A DNA stretch of 64,000 nucleotides from an uncultured Lachnospiraceae bacterium (GCA_900549995.1 URQQ01000001.1:124001-188000), one strand, 5' to 3'; counted from the stretch's first letter, positions 26,913 through 36,423 are shown. Made by a program: numbers and translations. The notes: a model not told the origin generated them from the sequence alone.

Positions 26913-28739
26913 ATGTGTGGAATAGTAGGATATATAGGTAGTCAGCAGGCAGCACCGATACTTCTTTATGGTTTGTCAAAACTGGAATACAGGGGCTATG
27001 ACTCAGCAGGGATGGCAGTATATGACGGAACTGACGTAAAAATGGTAAAGTCCAAAGGCCGCCTGAAAGTATTAAGTGAGATCACCCATGACGGTGTGAT
27101 GCTTCCAGGTACAGTCGGAATCGGGCATACAAGATGGGCGACGCATGGATCACCGTCAGACATAAATGCGCATCCGCATGCGAATCAGGATGAGAGTATT
27201 ATTGTTGTGCATAATGGAATTATTGAGAATTATCTGAAGCTTAAAAAGAAACTGGAAAATAAAGGTTACGAGTTTAAGTCAGAGACAGATACGGAAGTGA
27301 TCGCTCATCTTCTGGACTATTATTATAAAGGAAACCCGCTTGAAACAATTACAAAGATTATGCATCGGATGGAAGGATCTTATGCACTTGGAATTATTTT
27401 CAAAGAACATCCGGATGAACTGTACGCAGTCAGAAAGGACAGTCCACTCATTGTCGGGCATGCGGACGGCGGAAGTATCATGGCATCCGATGTTCCGGCT
27501 GTTCTCAAGTATACACGGGATGTGTATTTTATTGAGAATGAAGAGATTGTGCGTATGACAGCATCTGAGATGGAGTTCTACAGTGTCGATGAGGAAGTGA
27601 TTGAGAAGGAAGCAACGCACGTTGACTGGGATGCAAATGCGGCAGAAAAAGGCGGTTATGAGCATTTTATGCTGAAAGAGATGTATGAGCAGCCCAAAGC
27701 AGTAACGGATACTTTTTCGCCAAGAATAAAGAAAGACCAGATTGTAATCGAAGAATTGAATATGTCAGAGGAAGAAATCAAAGCGATCAAAAAGATTGTG
27801 ATTGTCGCGTGTGGTTCTGCCAATCATACAGGTATGACAAGCAAGTACGTATTTGAGGGTCTTGCCCGGATTCCGGTAGAGGTAGATCTGGCGTCTGAAT
27901 TCAGGTACCGGGATCCGATTATTGAAGAGGGAACACTTGTAATCATTGTCAGCCAGTCCGGTGAGACAGCAGATTCACTTGCGGCTCTCAGGGAAGCTAA
28001 AAAGAAAGGTGCAAGGGTGCTTGGAATTGTCAATGTTGTTGGAAGTTCTATCGCGAGAGAAGCGGATAATGTCATGTATACATGGGCAGGCCCGGAAATT
28101 GCAGTTGCGACAACAAAAGCATATTCATCTCAGCTCATTTCGCTCTATCTCCTTGCAATGAAGTTCGCATATGTGCGCGGACAGATGGATCAGGAAGAAC
28201 TGACAAGCTACATCAAAGATCTGGAAAAGCTTCCGGCCCAGATTGAGATGCTGTTAAATAATAAAGACAGAATACAGCGCTTTGCCAACCGTTATCTGGC
28301 TGCAAAAGATGTATTTTTCATAGGAAGAGGTCTGGATTATGCGATTTCTATGGAGGGATCGCTGAAACTGAAAGAGATTTCCTATATTCACTCCGAGGCA
28401 TATGCGGCAGGAGAGTTGAAGCACGGAACGATCTCGTTGATAGAAGAAGGAACACTTGTAGCTGCCGTGCTTACGCAGGAAGAACTGTATAAGAAAATGA
28501 TCAGTAATATGGAGGAAGTACGTACAAGAGGGGCATTTGTACTGGCAGTGACAAACGAAGAGAATGTGGATGTGGAGCGGGTAGCTGATTATGTCATCTA
28601 TATTCCGAAAACAAATAAATATTTTGCGAACTCACTCGCGATTATACCACTTCAGCTTTTTGCCTATTACATTTCCGTTGGGCGCGGATGCGATGTCGAT
28701 AAACCGAGAAACCTGGCAAAATCTGTCACAGTGGAGTAG
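26913..28739 (+). CDS. glmS: Glutamine--fructose-6-phosphate aminotransferase (isomerizing)
   Basis: A 608-residue enzyme making glucosamine-6-phosphate from fructose-6-phosphate and glutamine, the entry to UDP-GlcNAc and peptidoglycan. The start is fixed by biology: the mature N-terminal Cys is the glutaminase nucleophile, so the ATG at 26913 (MCGIVGYIG), with AGGAGG 8 bases upstream, is right and the earlier in-frame start at 26880 is not. Glutaminase motifs HTRWATHG and HNGIIENY are present. Two SIS domains follow (VACGSANHTG, SQSGETADS, and the C-terminal KPRNLAKSVTVE). The short leader leaves no room for a glmS ribozyme. Confidence 0.97.
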   Translation: MCGIVGYIGSQQAAPILLYGLSKLEYRGYDSAGMAVYDGTDVKMVKSKGRLKVLSEITHDGVMLPGTVGIGHTRWATHGSPSDINAHPHANQDESIIVVHNGIIENYLKLKKKLENKGYEFKSETDTEVIAHLLDYYYKGNPLETITKIMHRMEGSYALGIIFKEHPDELYAVRKDSPLIVGHADGGSIMASDVPAVLKYTRDVYFIENEEIVRMTASEMEFYSVDEEVIEKEATHVDWDANAAEKGGYEHFMLKEMYEQPKAVTDTFSPRIKKDQIVIEELNMSEEEIKAIKKIVIVACGSANHTGMTSKYVFEGLARIPVEVDLASEFRYRDPIIEEGTLVIIVSQSGETADSLAALREAKKKGARVLGIVNVVGSSIAREADNVMYTWAGPEIAVATTKAYSSQLISLYLLAMKFAYVRGQMDQEELTSYIKDLEKLPAQIEMLLNNKDRIQRFANRYLAAKDVFFIGRGLDYAISMEGSLKLKEISYIHSEAYAAGELKHGTISLIEEGTLVAAVLTQEELYKKMISNMEEVRTRGAFVLAVTNEENVDVERVADYVIYIPKTNKYFANSLAIIPLQLFAYYISVGRGCDVDKPRNLAKSVTVE

Positions 28740-28743
28740 AAAA

Positions 28744-28785
28744 TGGGGGATATCTGAAAAAGATGTCCCCTTTTCAAATTTTTTT
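28744..28785 (+). terminator. Intrinsic terminator after glmS
   Basis: A GGGGATATCT / AGATGTCCCC stem (one G-U) with a GAAAA loop, followed by a T-rich tail. Confidence 0.8.
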
Positions 28786-28867
28786 AATCAATTAATCACA
28801 CATTCATCACAATTAGACGGTAAGATACTCTTATAAAATAAATGATATTAAGAGAGGAGTCCTAATT

Positions 28868-30142
28868 ATGGAAAACGAATATAATTATTATGTACCAAAT
28901 GATTCACAGTCTTCTGGTTCAGCAGGAAATTACAATGATCCGGCAGGTCCGGATAAACATAAAAAACCAAAAATGAAAACACCGAAAATGGTAAAAGTTG
29001 TAGGATGTGCAGTAGTATTTGGACTTGTTGCAGGAGCTGTATTCCAGACGACGAATCTGGTTGGAAACAAAGTGTTTGGAACAAATAAAACAACACAGAG
29101 CAGTACAAAAGTGAGCAATGCCCAGCTGACGCAGACTTCTGCCGGCAGCAAATCAAGTTCAGATATAGCAGAGGTGGCGAAAAACGCGATGCCGTCTGTT
29201 GTGTCAATTACCAATATGAGCGTACAGCAGGTACAAAGCTTTTTTGGAGGAGTGATGCCTCAGGAAAGTGAAAGCATGGGTTCAGGTATTATCATCGGAC
29301 AGAATGACACGGAGCTTTTAATTGCGACCAATAACCATGTCGTTGAAAACAGTGAGACACTTACAGTAACATTTATTGATGAGAGCAGTGCAGAAGCAAA
29401 TATCAAAGGCACAGATGCGTCGAAAGACCTGGCAGTTGTAGCTGTACCGATCGAGTCGATCAGCAAAGACACACTGGATCAGATTAAGGTTGCCAATATC
29501 GGAGATTCTTCAAAGCTGAGCGCCGGAGATACCGCAATTGCAATCGGCAATGCACTTGGATATGGACAGTCAGTTACGAGTGGTATTATCAGTGCGACGG
29601 ACCGCACACTGAACGGATATGACACGACATTGATTCAGACCGATGCGGCAATCAATCCTGGAAACAGCGGCGGTGCTCTTCTAAATGCCAATGGTGAAGT
29701 CATCGGTATTAATTCAGCTAAAATCGCAGCAGAACAGGTAGAGGGAGTCGGGTATGCAATTCCGATCTCAGAGATTACAGATGATATCAATACTATGATG
29801 AATAAAGAGACACGCCAGAAAGTTGCAGAGGGTGAGAAGGGATATCTTGGAATTAAGGGTGTCGATGTGAACTCTCAGAGTGCGCAGATGTACAATATGC
29901 CGACAGGTGTTTATGTGTCTGAGGCAATCAGCGGAGGCGGTGCAGAAGCAGCAGGAATTACCAAAGGTGAGATTATTACATCTCTGGATGGCACATCCAT
30001 CGACAGTATGCAGACTCTTCAGGAACAGCTCGAGTACTATAAAGCTGGCGAAAAGGTAGAGGTGAAAGTCCAGTCACCGGCTCAAAATGGTGAGTATGAA
30101 GAGAAAACTGTGGAAGTAACGTTAGGGAAGAGTGCGTCATAA
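28868..30142 (+). CDS. htrA: HtrA/DegP-like membrane-anchored serine protease
   Basis: A 424-residue trypsin-like protease with one PDZ domain, acting outside the membrane on misfolded exported proteins. A short cytoplasmic N-terminus (about 1-40) precedes a helix (VVGCAVVFGLVAGAVF) and a Ser/Thr/Gln linker. The catalytic triad is visible: His in ATNNHVV, Asp in SKDLAVV, Ser in NPGNSGGAL. The PDZ domain occupies about 325-415 (GYLGIKGVDV, AAGITKGEIITSLDG). It stands alone, with terminators on both sides, so it is a monocistronic unit. The upstream 130 bases are AT-rich, with no convincing promoter match beyond a weak TAAAAT near 28838. Confidence 0.94.
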   Translation: MENEYNYYVPNDSQSSGSAGNYNDPAGPDKHKKPKMKTPKMVKVVGCAVVFGLVAGAVFQTTNLVGNKVFGTNKTTQSSTKVSNAQLTQTSAGSKSSSDIAEVAKNAMPSVVSITNMSVQQVQSFFGGVMPQESESMGSGIIIGQNDTELLIATNNHVVENSETLTVTFIDESSAEANIKGTDASKDLAVVAVPIESISKDTLDQIKVANIGDSSKLSAGDTAIAIGNALGYGQSVTSGIISATDRTLNGYDTTLIQTDAAINPGNSGGALLNANGEVIGINSAKIAAEQVEGVGYAIPISEITDDINTMMNKETRQKVAEGEKGYLGIKGVDVNSQSAQMYNMPTGVYVSEAISGGGAEAAGITKGEIITSLDGTSIDSMQTLQEQLEYYKAGEKVEVKVQSPAQNGEYEEKTVEVTLGKSAS

Positions 30143-30164
30143 TTGAAGACGGCAGATTCATGAT

Positions 30165-30197
30165 AAGGGAATCAGGTAAAAAGCCTGGTTCCTTTTT
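30165..30197 (+). terminator. Intrinsic terminator after htrA
   Basis: GGAATCAGG pairs with CCTGGTTCC (one G-U), loop TAAAAAG, then TTTTT. Confidence 0.85.
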
Positions 30198-30213
30198 GAA
30201 TGTAATAAGAATG

Positions 30214-30242
30214 TTGACATTTGAACTGCAGTATGTTATATA
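30214..30242 (+). promoter_or_regulatory. Copper operon promoter
   Basis: A perfect TTGACA at 30214-30219, 17-base spacer and TATATA at 30237-30242. The expected start of transcription falls within the CsoR-like operator just downstream. Confidence 0.75.
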
Positions 30243-30248
30243 TTTTAT

Positions 30249-30265
30249 ATACCCCTATGGGGTAT
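30249..30265. promoter_or_regulatory. CsoR-type operator
   Basis: ATACCCCTATGGGGTAT is a palindrome with G/C-rich arms (ATACCCC and GGGGTAT around TAT), the known form of CsoR operators of Gram-positive copper operons. It overlaps the expected +1 of the copA promoter, so bound CsoR would block transcription until Cu(I) releases it. The csoR gene lies in the same operon. Confidence 0.88.
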
Positions 30266-30349
30266 GTGGGAAGCACGCAGACAGATCAAATAAAATCTGG
30301 TGAATGGAACATACTATACATACATCATGATCAAGAAAAGAGGGAGAAT

Positions 30350-32590
30350 ATGGTAACAGAACAATATAAAATTACTGGTATGACTTGTGCGGCCTGCAGC
30401 AGTGCGGTAGAGCGAGTGACACGGAAGATGGAAGGTGTGGCGGAGAGCAATGTGAACCTGACAACAAATCTTCTGACAATTACTTATGACCAGACGAAGG
30501 TGACGCCTGAGAATATCATTGACCGGGTAGACAGGGCAGGGTTTCAGGCAGAGCTTGATGTGAAAAGAGATAAAGAGGAACAGGAGAAGGAAAAGGTAAA
30601 AGAGGAGGAACAACTTCATAAGACGAGGCGGCAGATGACGGCGAACATCATTGCGGCAGTTCCGCTTCTCTATGTGTCTATGGGACATATGGTTCCATTT
30701 CCCATGCCGCTTCCGGAAGCCATTGATATGCATCACAATCCATTCTGGTTTTCGGTAGTGCAGCTTGTCCTGACTTTATTTATTTTATATAATGGGCGCA
30801 GATTTTATGTGACGGGTTTTAAGAATCTTTTTAAAGGACATCCCAATATGGATTCCCTTGTTGCGATCGGGACAGGAAGTGCATTTTTATACAGTCTTGT
30901 CATGACGGTCCAGATTCCGTCACAGGCATCAGCGGTACATCATCTGTATTATGAGTCGGCGGCGATTGTAGTTACGCTCGTGATGGTGGGCAAGTATATG
31001 GAAGGGCGGAGCAAAGGAAAGACGTCAGAGGCTATTCGAAAACTGATGGAACTTGCTCCTGACACAGCGATTGTAATCCGCGGAAAAGAACAGATGGAAG
31101 TTCCGGTGGAGTCTGTGGGGCTTTCTGAACTGATTCTTGTAAAACCTGGAAGCCGCATACCCCTGGATGGTATTGTTGAGGAAGGGAATACAACGGTAGA
31201 TGAATCAATGCTGACAGGGGAGAGTATTCCGGTAGAGAAAAGTGTGGGTGCGGAAGTCATCGGAGGAAGTGTCAACTACCAGGGTGCTGTGAAGGTGCGT
31301 GTAAACCGTGTGGGATCTGATACGACGCTGGCAAAAATAGTGCGCCTGATGGAAGATGCGCAGGGAAAAAAGGCCCCGATTTCAAAATTGGCAGATACCG
31401 TAGCAGGGTATTTCGTTCCGACAGTTATGGCGATTGCGGTAATTGCAGCGGCAGTGTGGTTTTTGGCAGGGCATGATCTTGCGTTTGTTCTCACGATTTT
31501 TGTATCGGTACTCGTGATTGCATGTCCCTGTGCGCTGGGTCTTGCGACACCGACAGCGATTATGGTGGGAACGGGGCTCGGGGCCAGCCATGGGATTCTG
31601 ATCAAAAGCGGAGAAGCTCTTGAAATCAGCCATAAGGCAGATGCAGTCGTACTGGATAAGACAGGAACGATCACAGAAGGAAGACCAAAAGTGATCGAAG
31701 TCATCAGTTATGATATGGAAGAAAAAGAACTTCTGAAGATTGCGGCATCCTGTGAGCTTTCTTCGGAACATCCGCTCGGTCAGGCAATTGTAGAAGAGGC
31801 AAAGGAAAAGAGGCTTACCCTGTACGAGACAGAAAGTTTCCAAAGTATCACAGGGCAGGGAATTGAAGCTGCAATTAAGGGTAAAAGATATGATATCGGA
31901 AACCGGAAACTTTGTGACGAGAAAGAAATCAGTCTCGGCTCCTACGAAAAAGCGGCAGAGAAAGCGGCAGCGAAGGGACAGACACCGATGTTTGTGGCAG
32001 AGGATGGTAAACTGGCCGGAATGATTGCAGTGGCTGACCCGATTAAGAAAACTTCTCCGGAAGCGGTCAAAAAAATACAGCAGCTCGGGGCAAAAGTGTA
32101 TATGCTGACAGGAGATAACCGTGTAACAGCAGAGTATATTGGAAAGAAAACAGGAGTCGATGAGGTGATTGCAGAGGTTCTTCCGGGAGATAAGGCGAAA
32201 GTAGTAGAAGATCTTCAGAAAAAAGGACACCGTGTAATGATGGTGGGGGATGGAATTAACGATGCACCGGCTCTGGTACAGGCGGATGTGGGAGCAGCCA
32301 TCGGAAGCGGAAGTGATATTGCACTTGACTCCAGTGATGTTGTCTTAATGAAATCAGATCTGATGGATGTCTATAAAGCAATCCGATTGAGCAAGGCAAC
32401 CATCCGGAACATTAAACAAAATTTATTTTGGGCATTCTTTTACAATGCCTGCGGGATTCCGCTGGCGGCAGGTGCATTATATGCAATCAATGGAACCTTA
32501 TTGAGTCCCGTGTTTGCAGGGCTTGCGATGTCCCTGAGTTCGGTGACTGTCGTAGGAAATGCGTTAAGGCTTCGGATGTTAAAACTTTAA
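30350..32590 (+). CDS. copA: Copper-exporting P1B-type ATPase
   Basis: About 746 residues. One N-terminal heavy-metal-associated domain (GMTCAAC, residues about 9-15) binds Cu(I). A Lys/Glu-rich linker follows, then the P-type core: membrane CPC motif in CPCALGLATPTA, phosphorylation site DKTGTIT, TGDN, and GDGINDAPAL, plus the SEHPLG segment of P1B ATPases. It pumps Cu(I) out of the cytoplasm using ATP. An in-frame start exists at 30221 but overlaps the promoter; ATG 30350 after GAGGGA gives the canonical VTEQYKITGMTC start. csoR follows after 21 bases. Confidence 0.96.
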   Translation: MVTEQYKITGMTCAACSSAVERVTRKMEGVAESNVNLTTNLLTITYDQTKVTPENIIDRVDRAGFQAELDVKRDKEEQEKEKVKEEEQLHKTRRQMTANIIAAVPLLYVSMGHMVPFPMPLPEAIDMHHNPFWFSVVQLVLTLFILYNGRRFYVTGFKNLFKGHPNMDSLVAIGTGSAFLYSLVMTVQIPSQASAVHHLYYESAAIVVTLVMVGKYMEGRSKGKTSEAIRKLMELAPDTAIVIRGKEQMEVPVESVGLSELILVKPGSRIPLDGIVEEGNTTVDESMLTGESIPVEKSVGAEVIGGSVNYQGAVKVRVNRVGSDTTLAKIVRLMEDAQGKKAPISKLADTVAGYFVPTVMAIAVIAAAVWFLAGHDLAFVLTIFVSVLVIACPCALGLATPTAIMVGTGLGASHGILIKSGEALEISHKADAVVLDKTGTITEGRPKVIEVISYDMEEKELLKIAASCELSSEHPLGQAIVEEAKEKRLTLYETESFQSITGQGIEAAIKGKRYDIGNRKLCDEKEISLGSYEKAAEKAAAKGQTPMFVAEDGKLAGMIAVADPIKKTSPEAVKKIQQLGAKVYMLTGDNRVTAEYIGKKTGVDEVIAEVLPGDKAKVVEDLQKKGHRVMMVGDGINDAPALVQADVGAAIGSGSDIALDSSDVVLMKSDLMDVYKAIRLSKATIRNIKQNLFWAFFYNACGIPLAAGALYAINGTLLSPVFAGLAMSLSSVTVVGNALRLRMLKL

Positions 32591-32611
32591 TTGGAATGAG
32601 GGAAATGAAAT

Positions 32612-32908
32612 ATGGAAAAAGAATGTTGTAATCGAAAGAAACATAGAGTAGAATCGGAGTATACAGATCTGATCCATCGGCTGAACCGTATTGAAGGCCA
32701 GGTAAGGGGGGTGCGCAGTATGGTAGAGGAGGAACGCTACTGTGTGGATATACTGACACAGGTTTCAGCAATACAGTCTGCGTTGAATGCTTTTAATAAA
32801 AAACTTCTGGCGAACCATATTCATACCTGCGTTGTGGATGATATCCGGGCCGGTAAGGAAGAAGCGGTGGAAGAGCTCTGTACGACAATTCAGAAACTAA
32901 TGAAGTAA
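32612..32908 (+). CDS. csoR: CsoR family copper-sensing repressor
   Basis: A 98-residue all-helical DUF156-type regulator. Cys44, His69 and Cys73 reproduce the Cys-His-Cys spacing (25 and 4 residues) of copper-sensing CsoR, unlike RcnR (nickel/cobalt) or FrmR. The RLNRIEGQVRG helix is the DNA-contacting signature. Two extra cysteines (5 and 6) sit in the N-terminal tail. It should repress the promoter upstream of copA through the operator at 30249-30265, giving autoregulation. Confidence 0.95.
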   Translation: MEKECCNRKKHRVESEYTDLIHRLNRIEGQVRGVRSMVEEERYCVDILTQVSAIQSALNAFNKKLLANHIHTCVVDDIRAGKEEAVEELCTTIQKLMK

Positions 32909-32986
32909 AAAGCTGTGGGCCAGGTATGGATATCTGGCAGATGTACAGGAATCATAGGCAGCAAAATCCGCAAGGAGGGGATTCGT

Positions 32987-35089
32987 ATGGGAACAGGCAG
33001 AAACAGGGGGAGAAAACGCAGAACATCAAAAACATCATCGAAGAAGCCGTTTGTCATAGCAGGGGCTGTGATTGCGGTTGTGGCGGTTGCTGCAGTAATC
33101 ATTCTGGCAGTGCCGCAGTTTTTCAGTAAGGACACGCCGGAGGATGCAGTAAAACAGTATTTTTCGTATCTCAGTAAAGGAAAATATGAAGACATGTATG
33201 GCCTTCTCAGTGAGGAATCACAGAAGAAAATTAAAAAGGATGATTTTATCACCCGCAATCAGAATATTTATGAAGGAATCGAAGCAGCTAACATTAAGGT
33301 AAAGATTGCTGAGAAAAAAGATGGACAAAAAAAGGAAGAAGTATCCTATAAGACAACGATGGATACTGCAGCAGGAAACTATTCTTTTGATAACAAGATG
33401 ACACTTTCGAAAGATTCTGACAGAAAATACAGGATTGAATGGAATACCGGACTTATTTTCCCTCAGCTTGGAGAAAATGATAAGGTAAGAATTGAAACAC
33501 AGGCAGCAAAGCGGGGAACGATCTATGACAGAAACCAAATTGCGCTTGCCAAAGAAGGCAGTGTAATCCAGATTGGAATTGTTCCGGGGAAACTGGGAGA
33601 CAACAGGGACAGTAATGTTGCACAGATTGCACAGCTTCTTGGACTTACGTCAGAAGATATTGAGAAAAAACTTTCTGCGTCCTGGGTAACGGATGAGTCG
33701 CTGGTACCAATCAAGGAAATCTCTTCTTCTGACACGGCAACGGAAGCAGCGCTCGTAGGAGCAGATGGACAGGAGGGGATTCCGGGTGTGGCTTCTTCGG
33801 AAGTTACAGAACGTGTGTATCCGCTCGGGGAGATGGCTGGCCAGCTGACAGGTTATGTGCAGGCAATCAGCGCAGAGGAGCTGGAGAAAAAGAAGGGAGA
33901 AGGCTATCATTCCGGAAGTGTGATCGGCAAGTCCGGACTCGAGAGGGCATATGAGAAAGAACTGCGTGCAGTTGACGGTGCGGAGATTTATATTGCGGAC
34001 AGTGACGGCAATAAAAAAGAAACCTTGTGTTTTACACCGGCACAGGATGGAAAAGATATCACAGTTACAATCGACGCAGCTGTCCAGCAGAACGCATACC
34101 AGCAATTTGCGGCAGATAATGGTACGGCGGTCGCTATGAATCCAAAAACAGGAGAACTGCTGGCGCTTGTAAGCACCCCTGGTTATGATCCGAATGAATT
34201 TATCCTTGGTATGTCAAGTGACAGATGGAATCAGCTGAATAATGATGCGAATCAGCCGATGATGAACCGGTATACCGCAGCGTGGGTGCCCGGTTCTACA
34301 TTTAAGCCGGTGATCGCAGCGATCGGTCTGGATGCCGGCAAGATCAATCCGGATGAAAATAAAGGATATGTCGGTCTGAGCTGGCAGAAGGATGCAAGCT
34401 GGGGAGATTATTACGTAACAACATTGACGGATTATGGTTCTGAGGTCAAGCTTCAGAATGCACTTGTCTATTCAGACAATATATATTTTGCAAGGACTGC
34501 TCTGGATATCGGGGCAGATGCACTGACAGCAGGACTTGACAAACTGGGCTTCGGCGAAGAAATTCCTGGTGATCTTGCACTTCAGGAGTCTACTTATGGC
34601 AAAGACAGTATGAAAGAAAATGAGATCCAGCTGGCGGATACCGGATATGGACAGGGGCAGGTACTTGTAAATCCGGTACATCTGGCATCCATTTATTCTG
34701 CGTTTGTAAATAACGGGAATATGATTCTTCCGGTATTGAATTATGGAGAAGGAGTAACACCGTCCTACTGGAAAGAAAATGTATTTACGACAGATTCAGT
34801 AAACACTGTAAAAAATGATATGATACAGGTCATCGAGAATCCATCCGGAACCGGAGCATCCGCTAAAATTGACGGGATTACATTGCTTGGAAAGACTGGA
34901 ACGGCAGAGACAAAAGCCAGCCAGGGTGAAACAGGCGCAAAAGAATATGGATGGTTTGCATGTGAGACATCTGATGAAGCCGAGCGTCCAATCCAGGTGA
35001 TTGCGATGGTGGAGGATATCCAGTCAAAAGGTGTAAAGCATTATGTAAATGATAAAGTGAGGAATATTATTGCAGCATATCTGCAGTAA
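32987..35089 (+). CDS. Class B penicillin-binding protein with NTF2-like (MecA-type) N-terminal domain
   Basis: About 700 residues. A basic N-terminus (RNRGRKRRTSKTSSKK) and one helix are followed by an NTF2-like MecA_N domain (about 40-165: DTPEDAVKQYFSYLSKGKYE), a dimerisation domain starting AAKRGTIYDRN, and a transpeptidase domain. The active-site motifs are STFK (in VPGSTFKP), SDN and KTG (in LGKTGTAE). It cross-links peptidoglycan on the outer face of the membrane; the domain order matches PBP2a/PBP3-type enzymes. Whether it is low-affinity for beta-lactams cannot be read. AAGGAGGGG at 32972-32980 sets ATG 32987. No terminator separates it from csoR (78-base gap) and copZ starts 17 bases after, so it is embedded in the copper operon. 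Confidence 0.93.
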   Translation: MGTGRNRGRKRRTSKTSSKKPFVIAGAVIAVVAVAAVIILAVPQFFSKDTPEDAVKQYFSYLSKGKYEDMYGLLSEESQKKIKKDDFITRNQNIYEGIEAANIKVKIAEKKDGQKKEEVSYKTTMDTAAGNYSFDNKMTLSKDSDRKYRIEWNTGLIFPQLGENDKVRIETQAAKRGTIYDRNQIALAKEGSVIQIGIVPGKLGDNRDSNVAQIAQLLGLTSEDIEKKLSASWVTDESLVPIKEISSSDTATEAALVGADGQEGIPGVASSEVTERVYPLGEMAGQLTGYVQAISAEELEKKKGEGYHSGSVIGKSGLERAYEKELRAVDGAEIYIADSDGNKKETLCFTPAQDGKDITVTIDAAVQQNAYQQFAADNGTAVAMNPKTGELLALVSTPGYDPNEFILGMSSDRWNQLNNDANQPMMNRYTAAWVPGSTFKPVIAAIGLDAGKINPDENKGYVGLSWQKDASWGDYYVTTLTDYGSEVKLQNALVYSDNIYFARTALDIGADALTAGLDKLGFGEEIPGDLALQESTYGKDSMKENEIQLADTGYGQGQVLVNPVHLASIYSAFVNNGNMILPVLNYGEGVTPSYWKENVFTTDSVNTVKNDMIQVIENPSGTGASAKIDGITLLGKTGTAETKASQGETGAKEYGWFACETSDEAERPIQVIAMVEDIQSKGVKHYVNDKVRNIIAAYLQ

Positions 35090-35106
35090 GAAGAAAGGAG
35101 AAAATT

Positions 35107-35301
35107 ATGACAGTGATTAAAGTTGAAGGAATGCATTGCGAGGCATGTGTACAGAGAATTGAAAAAGGTATGGAGAAAGCACAGATCAAGTGTAAAGTAA
35201 ACCTTCCGGAAAAAACAGTGGAAATTGACGGATGTGAACAGTGTGTAAAAACAGCACTTGATATCCTGGATGATCTTGGGTTTGAGGGTGTAACAGAATA
35301 G
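35107..35301 (+). CDS. copZ: CopZ-like copper chaperone (HMA domain) with a second CxxC
   Basis: A 64-residue cytoplasmic metallochaperone. The Cu(I)-binding GMHCEAC (Cys11, Cys14) is the standard HMA motif. A second CxxC (Cys43, Cys46) and a lone Cys29 are additional and not part of the ordinary CopZ pattern. It should hand Cu(I) to CopA and to CsoR. It follows the PBP gene closely and is closed by a strong terminator, so it is the last gene of the copper operon. Confidence 0.88.
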   Translation: MTVIKVEGMHCEACVQRIEKGMEKAQIKCKVNLPEKTVEIDGCEQCVKTALDILDDLGFEGVTE

Positions 35302-35307
35302 GAATCG

Positions 35308-35358
35308 AAAAAAAGCAGGAGAGAAATTTGACAGTTTGAATTTCTCTCCTGCTTTTTT
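35308..35358. terminator. Bidirectional intrinsic terminator
   Basis: A 19-base perfect stem (AAAAAGCAGGAGAGAAATT and its complement) has A-run and T-run flanks, ending the copper operon and the convergent lacI transcript. Confidence 0.92.
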
Positions 35359-35397
35359 GAGGATGAAATATGCAGGTAAAATCATCGGACATCATCT

Positions 35398-36423
35398 TCA
35401 GTTATGCTCGAAGAGTTTGACATCCAGGATTAATTTTTGAGGTTTGAAGTCCTTTTTTTCTCTTATTTTATCTATTAATAAACGTGAAGCTTCTACGGCC
35501 ATCGCCTGTTCCTCTGTATAACTGATACTTGCAAGCGGCAAAGGGATCGGGAAGGTCTCCAGGATATTATCGAATCCTACAATTGGTATCTGGTCAATCG
35601 GAATACGGTCAAAACCATTATCCCGCAGACCTTGCAAAGTTTTCAGGGCAATCTGGTCACTGTAAGCGACAATACCGTCAAATTCAGAGGAGCTGCTTAA
35701 GCAGGAAAATATAGTATTCCATTCTTCCTGATCCTGAGACTGTGTGGCGAACAGGTTTGGAACGGTAATGACATTCTCCTGACAATAGGGAAGTCCGTGC
35801 TCCGTCAGTGCCTGCTCGTAACCTTTCAGGCGCAGTCTTGCAGCATTGATAGAGCGGTTGCCTGTGAGCATTACTATATTTTGGCACCCTCGCTTAATCA
35901 GGTGTCTGCAGGCCAGATAACCACCTTTAATTTCATTGATACGTACGGAGGTCACATCATCGTATGGCAGATCATTTGCATACATTACATAGGGAACCTT
36001 CGTGGATTTTAGCAGCTGGTATGTCTTCTCAGAATACGAGTCATCAGGGCAGATCAGCAGTCCGTCTACGTTGTGGCGGATAGCAGAAAGAATCGCATTC
36101 TTTTCTGATTTGAAAATATTATCCGTATTGTAGATAATTGCTGTGTAATTTTCACTGCTTAAGTAATTGACAAACTGTCGGATCATCCGGCTGAAGTAGG
36201 GGTTGGAGATATCGCTTTGGATGATGGCAATGGTGCGTGTTTCACCTAAACGCATGGAACTTGCGATGGAATTGCCGATATATCCCAGAGAATTGGCGGC
36301 GGCAACGACTTTTTCCTGGGTTTCCTTGGATGGATAGACACCACGCAGAGATTGTGAAACTGTATTGATGGAATATCCTGTGTGTTGTGCAATATCTTTC
36401 ATTGTTACTTTATATTTTGACAC
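35398..36423 (-). CDS. LacI/GalR family transcriptional regulator
   Basis: About 341 residues. The N-terminal helix-turn-helix reads VTMKDIAQHTGYSINTVSQSLRG, followed by the hinge-helix SIASSMR and a periplasmic-binding-like sensor domain (IAIIQSDISNPYFSRMIRQF, IPIVGFDNI). On its strand AAGGTG overlaps the first in-frame GTG (36432), so the GTG at 36423 (MSKYKVTMKD) is the better start. It lies downstream of the fucose-isomerase-like gene. The two CG-centred ATTAACGTTAAT palindromes in the divergent promoter region at 38.3-38.4 kb are its probable operators, so it is probably the local repressor of the sugar regulon. The inducer is unknown. Confidence 0.93.
   Translation of the reverse strand: MSKYKVTMKDIAQHTGYSINTVSQSLRGVYPSKETQEKVVAAANSLGYIGNSIASSMRLGETRTIAIIQSDISNPYFSRMIRQFVNYLSSENYTAIIYNTDNIFKSEKNAILSAIRHNVDGLLICPDDSYSEKTYQLLKSTKVPYVMYANDLPYDDVTSVRINEIKGGYLACRHLIKRGCQNIVMLTGNRSINAARLRLKGYEQALTEHGLPYCQENVITVPNLFATQSQDQEEWNTIFSCLSSSSEFDGIVAYSDQIALKTLQGLRDNGFDRIPIDQIPIVGFDNILETFPIPLPLASISYTEEQAMAVEASRLLIDKIREKKDFKPQKLILDVKLFEHN

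Noticed and set aside
28800..28867. A stress-specific promoter or operator upstream of htrA
   Set aside because: Only a weak TAAAAT with no well-spaced -35 was found, not enough to list as a site.
30221..30349. Longer N-terminus for CopA from an upstream in-frame start
   Set aside because: It would cover the promoter and CsoR operator; ATG 30350 has a ribosome site and the standard protein start.
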